A stretch of 64,000 nt of DNA from assembly GCF_037325665.1 (NCBI RefSeq), contig NC_090254.1, positions 19,304,935 through 19,368,934 on the forward strand. The letters run 5' to 3'. The DNA is from Littorina saxatilis (Eukaryota; Mollusca; Gastropoda; Littorinimorpha; Littorinidae). Under the pieces are notes generated by a model. The model was not told where the DNA came from. It searched no databases and saw only the letters and a program-made list of their open reading frames with translations. Below, piece by piece: positions 1-12,200 of the stretch. Position 1 is the stretch's first letter, and each line of letters starts with the position of its first letter. A program made the translations under genes and the position numbers.

Positions 1-6
1 CTCTAG

Positions 7-225
7 GGCGTAAAATCAAGAATGTGGCCAGAGTTGACAGCGTACCACGTCACCTATCCAGACACAATACCATCACCGCCACAAGATCTGCACCTGCAAA
101 ATATGCGGCTGCTGAATGGAGCTGCATACCATGTCAAAGTCACGGCTATAAATAGAGCAAAGCTTTCCGCTTCTGAAGTGTCTTTCCCTGTCATCGTAGA
201 TACGACGCCACCCGCGATTTTGAAG
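7..225 (+). CDS. Gene 1 exon 1 in window: end of an FN3-like module
   Basis: The exon follows a ctctag acceptor and ends at AAG|GTCAGT, phase 0 at both ends. It encodes 73 residues with the FN3-like pattern Y-H-V-x-V-x-A-x-N and ends in IVDTTPPAILK, the linker signature repeated through this gene. Confidence 0.8.
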
Positions 226-3200
226 GTCAGTCAAGATAAGTAAGACTATTTTTTAGAGAAACCACACCAAAAGCAAACAACTTTGTTGTCCAATGACTTT
301 GGTTCCCTCATTTTTTTTAAACACACGTGAGCTCAGCAATAAATGCATGTCGAAACTAGTTTGCAATCAAGTGGTCGTTGTAATGATATGCTAAATTGAT
401 TCAATCATTTTTTGGTTATTCAATTGTGAGCCTACCAAACTCTGGAATGTATGCGCTGTGTTCATCTAGTGGGTACCCGGATGCAAGAGACTTCTCATCA
501 TTGTAAGGAGCTCATCTACAGTTTATTTGTTTTGTTGTTTGTTTCAGCTGTTCATCTGAAAAGAAAGAAACAAAAACTGTTAGCAATGGGTTTTAATTTT
601 TCAACAGATTAAACTGGCTCCATTGGAAGAAGAAGAGTTCGTCAGCCCAGATATGGAGGTGGAACACGTGCTGGGAGAGCAACTGTGGGTCACTTGGTCT
701 CCCCACGACGCGCAAAGTGGCATTAAATCATCCCTTCTCTGTATTGGGGTTTTGGGAGAGTCTGACTGCTTATCTTCAGGCGATGTTCAAACTGTCGATG
801 GATCATTGCCCTTCACAACTTTCTTCACCGACAAGGGTCTGAACGTAAGCTCCGAAGGAGAACAATCTCGATACCAGGTTTACCTTGTGGTCGTGAACGG
901 AGCCGGCATGGAATCAAAGATAGCAACGTCCAAACCTTTCTTCGTTGTGAAAGGAAACATCGCTGGTGTTGTTTTGGACGGAAGGCGGAAAGAAGATGCA
1001 GATTTTTCCTACGACACAGCTTCAGTGGCCATGACTTTCTCTGGCTTTAGCAGCGAAGCATGCGGCATTGTTGGCTACGAGTGGGGCGTAGGATCATCCC
1101 CATTTGCCACAGACGTCATTCCTTATTCAGCCTCCGGTCTTGTCGTGAACAAAGTAGGCCGAGGCTTTGCTCAGGTACATGTTACGCAGGTGGAGGGTCA
1201 GAAATACTTCAGCAGTGTCAGGGCCAAGACCGGTCCCAAGTGCCACGAAGAGTACATCGTGTCCTCGTCAAACGGATTCGTTGTTGATACATCACCTCCA
1301 AGCGTCAGCATTTACGACGGCATCCACCAAGTGACTCCAAACGACGTTGTCTACCAATCCCAAGGTGGAAAACTGAAGGTGTCGTGGGCAGCAGAGGATA
1401 TGAGTGGAGTCCAGAATGCTCAGCTTGTGATGGAGAGTGTGGATTCAGCCTTGGAAGTCCATAACGTTACGGCAGTTTCTAATAACTTAAACCTTCCTTC
1501 CATCGACAAACAAGGTGCCACTGTTTTCCCAGAGCTGTCAGTGGAAGACCACGCCGGCAATGAAGTAACTTTTCCTTTCCCATCTTTCGTTCTCGACATC
1601 TCTCCTCCATCAGTTGTCAAAGTCAGCTGCACTGACGTGATTTCAATCATTACGTCATTGATCTCGTGCACTTGGAATACCGTTGAAGAATCACAAAGCC
1701 CGCTCACCGCGATACACATTGGTGTCGGCAGTGGATCGTCAGTACCAGATCTTGTCAACCTAACCTCAGTTCCTGTACACAGTCGACAGTGGAGCTACGA
1801 CACCGAGGACGTACTAAGATCCTCTGACATCACAGAGTTGTACGTCATTATCCAAGCCACCAATGCTGCTTTGCTGTCCTCGGAATTGTTTGTCACAGTT
1901 AAGCATGACGTCACCCCTCCTACCGTGACATCCGTATCGATAGTGACGTCACGAGGACGGGACTACCATGACATAGAGCAGGTGTGCCAAACAAGCGTCG
2001 ACTATATGGAGGTACTGATCAGAGGAATTATCGACGACGAGTCTGATATTGCCAGGTAAGATGTGAAGTTTGATTTACCAAACATTTTTAAGTTAAATGT
2101 AAACAGTACTTGAGGTTAACGCTAATGGTATTGTTCTTTGCCACTTTGGTGGGGGAAAGTGGGTCATTATAGACACTGTGTGTTGATCTTGTTTTTCTGA
2201 TTGTTCAGATAGGTAATCAGATTCAGCTTGTTTTGTGCACGGTTTTTTCTCCAGATTCATGTAAACTATGTAAGACTGTTTTGATCTTACAAAGAGGAAG
2301 GCGCAGTCCCAACTCTGTAGCTGCTCACCTATCACAAATACCTCTTAATTGTATCCATCACACCTAATTTTCAGAGTTGAGCTCGCATTGGGAACTTCTA
2401 AAGGCCGCTCTGACGTGAAGCCATTTCGTCAGTATGCTATCCTCAACGGTGTCTATGCTATGGGGGCACTTCGTTTGACAGAAGGCTCTACAGTCTACGT
2501 CACGGCCAGGGTTACCAATGACGTAGGTCTCTACGTCACTGCAACGTCAGAGAGTGTTGTCATAAGCCCTGAACCACGTTTGGAGGTAAGATATAGAGTT
2601 TGGAGGAGCAGTGCTTCAATTCTTAAAATACCACATGTTGAAACAAGTACGCAATACACAGAGAGACAACTAAACAAACAAAAATGTGAGAAAAAACCCA
2701 CAAAAAACAGATTTCACTTGTCATATATGTTTGAAAATGCTAAACGTACAATATGTCATCGCGAGTAAATACACTTTATCTTATCTTTCATGTTTGTAAT
2801 GTGTAAGGCGTTGTAGTTAAAGGCAGAGTAAGCCTCCCGTAAACCATCACAGATACGGTCAGGCTTTTACACACAGTACAAACACCCTTTCATTTAAACA
2901 CTCACCAATTGAGAACATCCTAGGTGCCCTCCGTAAAGAGCGAACAATTTTCAAAGAATTTATTTTTGCGTGGTTTATCTTACCCCTGAGCCATCGTGAA
3001 CCCGTGTGATCCAGTTTTCCTTTTTCACAATGCAGTCGTCAGTTAGTCATGAATGCGACTCGATGTGAGCTTATCTACAATAGCACGTTTTTTATGCACG
3101 AAACAACGGCTGTGGTTCACAAGAACTCTAGCGATGGCTTTTGACTGTTGAGAGGAACGGCGATTTGCACTGATAAACCTTCGTCTGCTACGACCCTTGC

Positions 3201-6200
3201 GTGACCCTGCTTCCGGGCTTTTCTTTTTTTTAAAACTTTCACAACTTTGAATTGTTCTGATCTTGTCTTGATGAAAAACGAATTCTTTTATGATTAAAGA
3301 ATGTTTGTGTAACAAGCTGTCAATTTATTATTTAGATTTTAAAAGTTAGGTCTAGCGCAAAAACGAGGCGCCGTTGTTGTTAACGAACAAGTCTACGAAA
3401 ATAAATTCTTTGAAAATGTCTCACGCTCGACAGAAAGCAGCCAGGATGTTCCCGTTCGGTGAGCGTTCAAATGGAAGTATGCTTGTACTGTATTTAGACG
3501 CTCGGGGAGCTCTGTGATGGTTTACGGGAGGCTTACTGTGCCTTCAATAAAGTAAATATATATAGTTTTTGTAGTCATCTGTAATAACACAACTTTCAGT
3601 TTGAATTGACTAATGTCACCGACATGTACATATCTGGCATCAGGTCGAATATATTACTTCTTAACGCGATCTGACCAAATATTTCAGGTAATTGACGGAC
3701 CAGGCGAGATGGACACGGATGGTCAGTCTGACCTTCACGTACTTCAAGGGAGCTGGCGTTACTCTGACCCCTGTCTGGTGCTAAGTGCCGAGTGGTCCGT
3801 GCAGGAACTTGGAGCGAAGACCTTGCCCCCATTCAAACCCATACCAGGCAACGGCAACAGGTTCTACAATGATTCGCTGAAGCTTGAAGGTTTCAGGACC
3901 TATTTGAACGTCATCAGAATTCGAGATGCACTCAACAGAACTGTCACTGTTTTTTCTGATGGAGTGACTGTCTTTGTTCAGCGTCCGGACACAGCCACAG
4001 TGAGGGACGGGCTGCTTGACAACGACCAGGACTACCAGGAAGCCACGGACAGGATCTCGGCAAACTGGGACGAGTTTGGCAATGCGGCTTCTCCCCTGCT
4101 GTCAGACCGAATCGTCAGATACGAAGCAGCCGTTGGCACTGACCGAGGGTTCTCACAAACCAGAGTGGACGTCCACGCCTTTGAGAATGTTGGTCTCGCG
4201 ACAGGTATTACTTTCTTCGCCCTGAACTTGACGGCGAAAACTCAAACGTATTTCGTGACTGTACGGGCTTACAGCGCTTCTGGAAGCTACGCAGAAAGCT
4301 CCTCAGATGGCATTGGAGTAGGATTCAGTGGCGAAATCTTTGCGGGAGTTGTGGAAGCTTCAGGGTTTCAAAGCAGTACAAGTGCCATCAGATTCTCCTG
4401 GACAGGCTTTGATTCAGACTTTATCATCACACACTACCATGCTGGTATCAGTTGTGAACGTCCTCCTTGGGAAAATTCCAAACTCGAATGCTTTGACATT
4501 TTTCATCAGGCCGACATCCTCTTTGACGTATTTCCCTTGAAGGTTGTGAAGGCAGAGTCAATGATGGAGGTTGAACAGGTGTTCTTAGAGCACGGGCAAG
4601 ACTATTACGTGACTGTTGTCGCTGTGGACAAAATGGGACGTTGCGCTTTTGCAGTCAGCAAACCCATCGTCGTCGACACAACACCTCCAGAACACGGTAA
4701 CATCAGCGCTGATGGTGTCAATAGAGAAACTGTAATCTTTCTTCACTCGACACACACCGTGTTCATCGACCTGGATGAGTTCCCAGACCCAGAAAGCGGA
4801 CTGTACAGTGTTGACATCCAGCTACTGTCTAGCCAAGAGTGTGTCTTGAAAGGCAACTCCAACAGCAAGGTACTGAAAACAGCAAGTGCCACGAACGAAA
4901 CTCGGATAGTGATGAGAAATCTGGACATGAAGGAAGGGATTGTGTACTTTCTCCACACTGTGGTGACGAACGGTGCAGGATTAAAGACCAGAGCCACCAG
5001 TAAACCTATGTTGCTGGACATGTCTCCTCCGAGTCCTGGGAGGGTGAAACTAGGAGCTGACTGGAGAAAAGCCGACAGAGTGTTTCAGAACCAGACGGAG
5101 ACTATTAAGAGTGTCATTGCGTTGAAATCCGTCTACTCCCTTGCTGAATGCTCTTCTCAGGTCGACCTTTTGAGCGAGGAGCCAAGACACAACTGGCTGA
5201 GTCTTGAAGGAAATTTCTCAAAGGAGTGCATAGGTTTCGATGATTCTGGACTGTACGTAATTGTACAGCACGATTCACATCTCACAACGGTAGAAAAAGG
5301 AGGCGTGCAGTTCACAGCGATACCGTGGAGAGAAGGTGACTACAAATTTCGACTGCGACCCGCTACTGGAGATCATATTGTGACTGGACTCGCTTTGGCA
5401 TCGCCATCTGTTCACCCTCCTTTCCTCAAACAGAACGGAATGGTGCCTGGAAACAACGCCTTGCCATGTGACTCCTCCCTGCACTTATGCCTTGATGACA
5501 GGAACCACACTTCTGGAGAGAAGCCATTGAATGCAGAGAGTGACTACGGAGTGGGTTTGACTTTCATGGAAAACGAGGGCAGGTTAAAGCTGTTGCTCTG
5601 GGCAGAGGACTTTCTTGAGCTGAGACAAGAATGGATTGCTTTAGATTTCGATCCCACCACCAACCCAGCAGACTATTGCCTCCGTTTGACGAAGAGAGCA
5701 GAAGCTGGAAACCCACTTTGGGAGGTAGCAGTTTCAGTCAACGGAATCGTACAGTCTTTGATCAGCGGCCTGTCTTTCCCGGGGCCTTTCTCTTTAAGAG
5801 CTTACACCTGGAATGTCGACGGTTACGTTCCTCCTGTCTCAGATCCTTTCACGCCGTTTAGAGCAGTCACGCTGATTCAATCTCTGTCGATACCGGTATC
5901 GGAAAAACCTTTTTGCTCTTACGGATCGCCTTTTCATGACTCTGTCAGCGGCATAAAAGAAATCTGGGTCGGAGTGTCAGACATCTATAACGAAACAGCG
6001 AACGTTGTTCCTCATAGGCTGCTGAAAACATTCTGCCTCCCATGCTTGCAGGACTGTGGCAACATTTGCTCCTCCTGTCAAGATAACACACTGTCCGAAG
6101 ACTTCACAGTCCTTCCCCTGACTTTGGATAAGCTCCAGCTTCTACCTGGCGATGAAGTTTTCCGCAACTTTTCACAAATGAGAAACAATTCTGGCATGAC

Positions 6201-9200
6201 TTTGGAAGAAGAGCTTGATGCTTTCCAAGTGGGGACCTACTATCTGGATGTACGCGTGGTCGACCATAGTGGTCTTCAGGCAAACGTGAAATCTTCGGGG
6301 TTCGTCGTGGACTCGTCGCCAGCCATATTTGACAACATTCGCTGCTTCGATCCAGAGCTTTCCAAGGATCTAGTCATAGAGTACCTCGGCAACAACCATA
6401 CCGTGGGTGTGACGTGGGAGGTGACCGAAGACATTTCCGACGTTAAGGAAGGTTGGATAAGCCTCGGTACCAAGCCTGGCCTTGATGACATCGCGAAGAA
6501 GGTTCTTGTCAACAGAACTCAGCACAGTTTAGTCTTTTCCAACATTGCTCCTTGCTTACAAGAACTGAGTATGTACTTTGCCACCGTCGAAGTAATGAAT
6601 GAAGCAGACTTGCTGTCGCAAACATGGGTCAACTTTACGGTCTTGACCAGCCCTCCTGACGTGTCTGCTGTGATGCTGAGTCTGCCAAACGTGACGTCAG
6701 TGACGGTTGGTGACGTAGAGATTAGTGTCATGGAGAATACCGAAAAGCTGGAGTTTGACTTGGACATTGACCAGGAAGGGGAGAATGCTGTCGAATATTA
6801 CGGTATATTGTGAAGTTTTTCTCTTGTTTTTCCCTCATGTGGGTATCTCTTCTGCATACCACTTTTCCCTTTCATGAATCATCTTCTTCTCTTAGTCCAT
6901 GGTGTTTTCAATTAGCTTTTTGCTATATCAAATCAGGTCAACTTGAAGGTTGTACTGCGAATTGGGAGTACATACAGATTTTGCCTAAAAATAACAAAGA
7001 AAAGAAGGATGACAACAAGCATATCAGAAGCTACGGTAGAGTTGGTAGTTGGATTTTAACGTCCCTTCAACCTATTTCTAATTTGGCCAAAAAAAGTTGT
7101 CTGTTTCTGGTAACATGGCTAAAAAAAATAGGGTCGGTAGGTCGGGATTTTTTAAAAAAAAAATTTTTTAATTTTTTTTTTTACCCCAAATGTAGACCAA
7201 TAAAACTAACTTTAAAAATCGCGCAAAGAGACTGGATTCACTATACATAGAGACAAGACACTCAACACATTTACAAATCGTCAGCGGACTTTCGTTTTCA
7301 CACGTTTTTGTTGTTCATTTTCTCACCCTGTCCTTTACCACAAAAAAACAACCAAAAAAAACAATTTGAGTTTGGAAAAAAAAAGTTTAGGGTCGGCGCC
7401 GAAATTTAGGGTCGGTCGGGTGACCAGAAACAGACAATTTTTTTTTTGGCCTTAGGCTATGTGGGGCCGAGAACCGTTTCAGCTCTCAAAGATCAAGGTA
7501 TTGTTTCAATTTCGGTAGAAAGTTATTTTACAGAAATGCATCTGCTTTCTGCCTAACGCACAAAAATCCATTGAAACAACCGATACGTGCTAGTCAAGGA
7601 AGTCAAGGAATCCTTGCGTGATTTGTTTTGATTTTCTTCAATTGACAGAACTGACAATAGGTACAGGCACCGATTCCCAGGACGTGTTTCCAAGGACAAC
7701 CGTTGGCACAAAGAACACAAAGAGAGTGGCCATCGTCGACGGTTTCATTCAAACTGATGGTCTGCCCGAAGAAGTTAGTCTCGGCGATTTCGTTTCCAAG
7801 AACGTCAGCGGTGATAAAAATCCAGACGCGAACACCTTTCGGATGGAACCTGGAAGATGTCTTCGGCCGAAACTGTATGGTGTTGGCCGATCACATGTTG
7901 CCACCCCGCTAGACATTAAGCCCATATGTATCAAGAGTGAGTATACAAACATTAGTCATAGCCTTTTGTTGTTATACTGTGCATCCAGATAGATCTTTGA
8001 GCTATGTTTTTGTCTGTCTCTGTCTGTTTCTGTGTCTGTATATATGTCTCTAAGGCCAAAAAAAAAAATAGGTGTGGTTACGGTAACATAGCCATAAAAA
8101 ATAGGGTAGGTAGGTAGGCAATCACTTTTTTTTTTTTTTTTACTTTTTTTTCTAATGTGTATAAATTAAACCTACTTGACAGGGAAATAAGTGTGCGACT
8201 CGGGCGCTTTCGCTTTCATTGCGTTTTTTGCACTCGGTTGTTTTTTTTTTTTTTTTTTTTTGACAAATGTAATAAAAAGTTATAGGATCGGCCCCTAAAA
8301 TTAGGGTAGGTCGGGTTACCGTAACCACACCTATTTTTTTTTTAGGCCTAAGCCCATTTGTATCAAGAGTAAGTACGAAGAATTATTAGTCATTGCATTG
8401 TCTTATTAGACTGTGCATCCAAATAGATCTTTAAGCTATGCTTATGTTTGTCTGTCTGTCTGTCTGTCTGTCGGTCTGTCTGTCTGTCTGTCTGTCTATC
8501 TCTTTCTATATCTCTATCTGGTGACCACCCTTTTGTGTCTAAATGACTCAGAGGTAGCAATTTATTATCCGTCATTGTTGAAAACTCTCTCGTATATTAT
8601 ATCTTTGTGTGCGGGCAGGCGCTTACTCTACACAAGTTTTGATCTTGAGCATAATTGTTCTCTCTCGTTAGGGTTTTCACGAGTAAATGTGTTTTTCAAA
8701 CAACTGTCCTTTATGTGTGATATTGTTCTCTCAAGTACATGGATTTCACCATGATTCGAAGCTAGACTGACGCGTTGGCCATTTTCTTGCAGGACCAAGT
8801 GATGTCATGATCGAAGCAGATGGTAAGGCGCACACCCTGCAGTTAAACGGGTCGACATTTGTGCTTGTGCCCGGTATCGGTACTCTTCCTTCGTTCAGCG
8901 AGACTTCATCTGATGAATCCGATAACCAAACAACTTGGTTTTCCAACAGCACGTTGGAAGAAGAGTCGCTAGACAATCAAAGTTCAAGCCCGGGAGGCGG
9001 TGACATCAGCGTAGAGACTCGCCACAATAAGTCTTCCCAGAAATCTGTATCCCTTGACGGTGATGTCCTTTTCGATGAATCTGGTGACGGGTCGAACGAA
9101 AATCTTTCAGTGCTGTCTTTTGATGACGACTCATCGCCTTACGACGCGACAGGCAAAGCAATGCCAGCTGGAGACGAGGGGATGGAAGATGGATCTTTCC

Positions 9201-12200
9201 GGAGCACTCATCCTCAGTCAGCAACAACGGCAGGCTCAAAAGATACAAGTTTATATTTTACTGACTACAAGTCAACAACAAGTTCAGTCAAGCTCACAGA
9301 CGATGGTCTGAGTGACGGTCTGAGCGGGCAGACTCGGCGGCCATCGCCGTCACCATCACCGTTTGATATCAGTACTTTACAACAACCGTCTCCCTATCCG
9401 ACAAGTTCTTTGTTGCTTGAAGGCACAGTGCATCAAGATTTACCCAAACCGACTGGCCAACCAACACTCTTGTTTGACGGGAACCAACAATTTTCTCCTG
9501 ACCCGTCAACAAGCCGTTCGACGTCTCTTGTAACTGAGCAAATCTCAGGGTATTCTTTAAATGACGCACAAAAACAGTCAACAGTCTTGGCTGAAACTGT
9601 AACAACTGCTCCTGTTCCCCGAGGATCTGTGGATGTATGGCTGGGCGAGTGCATTGCCAAAGCTGTTGAAAACCTGGATATCACACTGACACGTAAGACA
9701 TTGCTTTTCATCTCATTTCCGTTAGACACAGCTGCCAGAACCCTTTTAAAAAAAATTGTTTATGATATTGTTCAGTTTTACGGAATGGTCTAAACACGTA
9801 ACTTAAAATGCCATGATTTTAAGTTTCTGTGTGTGGCTTGTTCAAGATACATTAAAGCCGCACATCCGTCTCCAAGAGACCAAGCCTTGTTATAGAAGAA
9901 GGCAGCAGAGCTAAATTTAGCGGTGCGAGCACGAGAAGGTAGAGCTACATCTGCTCACGCCGATGTTGGGCCCTAAAGGGCTGATAAAACCTAGATTAAA
10001 CTGCAATTTTAGCATCAGATACGGACGTGCGCAATGGCTTGGTGGTAAGACGCCGGCCTCCAAAGCGGAAGATTGTGGGTTCGAATCCCGGCCGCGCCTG
10101 GTGGGTTAATGTGGAGATTTTTCCGATCTCCCAGGTCAACTTATGTGCAGACCTGCTAGTGCCTTATCCCCCTTCGTGTGTACACGCAAGCACAAGACCA
10201 AGTGCGCACGGAAAAGATCCTGTAACCCATGTTAGGGTTATAGAAACACGAAAATACCCAGCATGCTTCCTCCGAAAGCATGGCGGGGTAAAAACGGCCA
10301 TACATGTAAAAATCCACTCGCGCAAAAACACGAGTGTACGTGGGAATTTCATCCCACGAACGCAGAAGAAGAAGCATCAGATACTTCGCATTAAAGAAAA
10401 TGTCTTTCGATCACTTTGACTTTTTCTATAGCGCAAAGTTTTGTGATTGTTCAAACGTTCCTATTTCCAGTGATCAAGGGTGCAGTTGTGGCAGGCGTGT
10501 TGACCGAGGAAGACCTTTTGATGCAGTACGGAACTTCCGCTTCCACGGAGTTCTCTCCCTTCATAGTGTATCCAGACGCGGTCGCCGACCCTACGTCAAG
10601 GTGGCTGAAAAGAAGGTAATCGCAACAAACAGCTAAATACGCTGCTTTTCCTTCTTCACTCTTTGGAATAAATTAGGAGTTTTTGCTGGAGTATGAATTG
10701 ATAAAATCTTTTGTTTGTTGGACTAGTAACTAGAACTAATTTGCATGTTTGATTTTGCTCGGCTTCATGGAATATTTTGTCTTGTTTTTATGATCATCTC
10801 GCAAAAAAGAATGTTTTTATGCGAGAATATTTGCCTGTGTTCAGATTTGTGTGATATTGTGCAAAAGTTTTTCTGTTTAAAATTAGTTCGTGATCCATGA
10901 GTAGAATGAATTATATCTTTGAATAATTCACGTAATCTCTCCGTTATGTGTGTTTGTTATTGAGAGTGCAACATAAGGCCAAAAATTTATTTTTTTCTGT
11001 TTCTGGTAACATGGCTAAAAAAAATAGGGTCGGTAGGTAGGGATTTTTATTTTATTTTTTTTTTTTACCCCAAATGTAGACCAATAAAACTAACTTTAAA
11101 AATCGCGCAAAGAGACTGGATTCACTATACATAGAGACAAGACACTCAACACATTTACAAATCGTCAGCGGACTTTCGTTTTCACACGTTTTTGTTGTTC
11201 ATTTTCTCACCCTGTCCTTTACCACCAAAAAAAACCCAAACATTTTTGAGTTTGGAAAAAACAAGTTTAGGGTCGGCGCCGAAATTTAGGGTCGGTCGGG
11301 TGACCAGAAACAGACAATTTCTTTTTTTGGCCTAAGGGATATATGTGTACGTCAGTTGCAAAGACAGTTCGTTTAGATGGTGATAATTGATTTTTACATT
11401 TAGTCAAGTTTTGACTAAATGTTTTAACATAGAGGGGGAATCGAGACGAGGGTCGTGGTGTATGTGTGTGTCTCTGTGTGTGTGTGTGTGTGTCTGTGTG
11501 TCTGTGTGTCTGTGTGTCTGTGTGTGTCTGTGCGTGTGTGTGTGTAGAGCGATTCAGACCAAACTACTGGACCGATCTTTATGAAATTTTACATGAGAGT
11601 TCCTGGGAATGATATCCCCGGACGTTTTTTTCTTTTTTTCGATAAATACTTTTGATGACGTCATATCCGGCTTTTTGTAAAAGTTGAGGCGGCACTGTCA
11701 CACCCTTATTTTTCAATCAAATGGATTGAAATTTGTGTAAAGCAATCTTCGACGAAGGCCGGACTTCGGTATTGCATTTCAGCTTGGTGGCTTAAAAATT
11801 AATTAATGACTTTGGTCATTAAAAATCTGAAAATTGTAATACATTTTTGTTATATAAAACGATCCAAATTTACGTTCATCTTATTCTACATCATTTCCTG
11901 ATTCCAAAAACATATAGATATGTTATATTTGGATTAAAAACAAGCTCTGAAAATTAAAAATATAAAAATTATGATCAAAATTAAATTTCCGAAATCGATT
12001 TAAAAACAATTTCATCTTATTCCTTGTCGGTTCCTGATTCCAAAAACATATAGATATGATATAGGATTAAAAACACGCTCAGAAAGTTAAAACAAAGAGA
12101 GGTACAGAAAAGCGTGCTGTGCAGCACAGCGCAACCACTACCGCGCTGAACAGGCTCGTCAGTTTCACTCCGTTATGCACAATCGGCGGACTACGGTCAT

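Noticed and set aside
1420-1758. Antisense ORF opposite exon 2
   Set aside because: Shadow of the FN3-like coding strand; no splice or start context.
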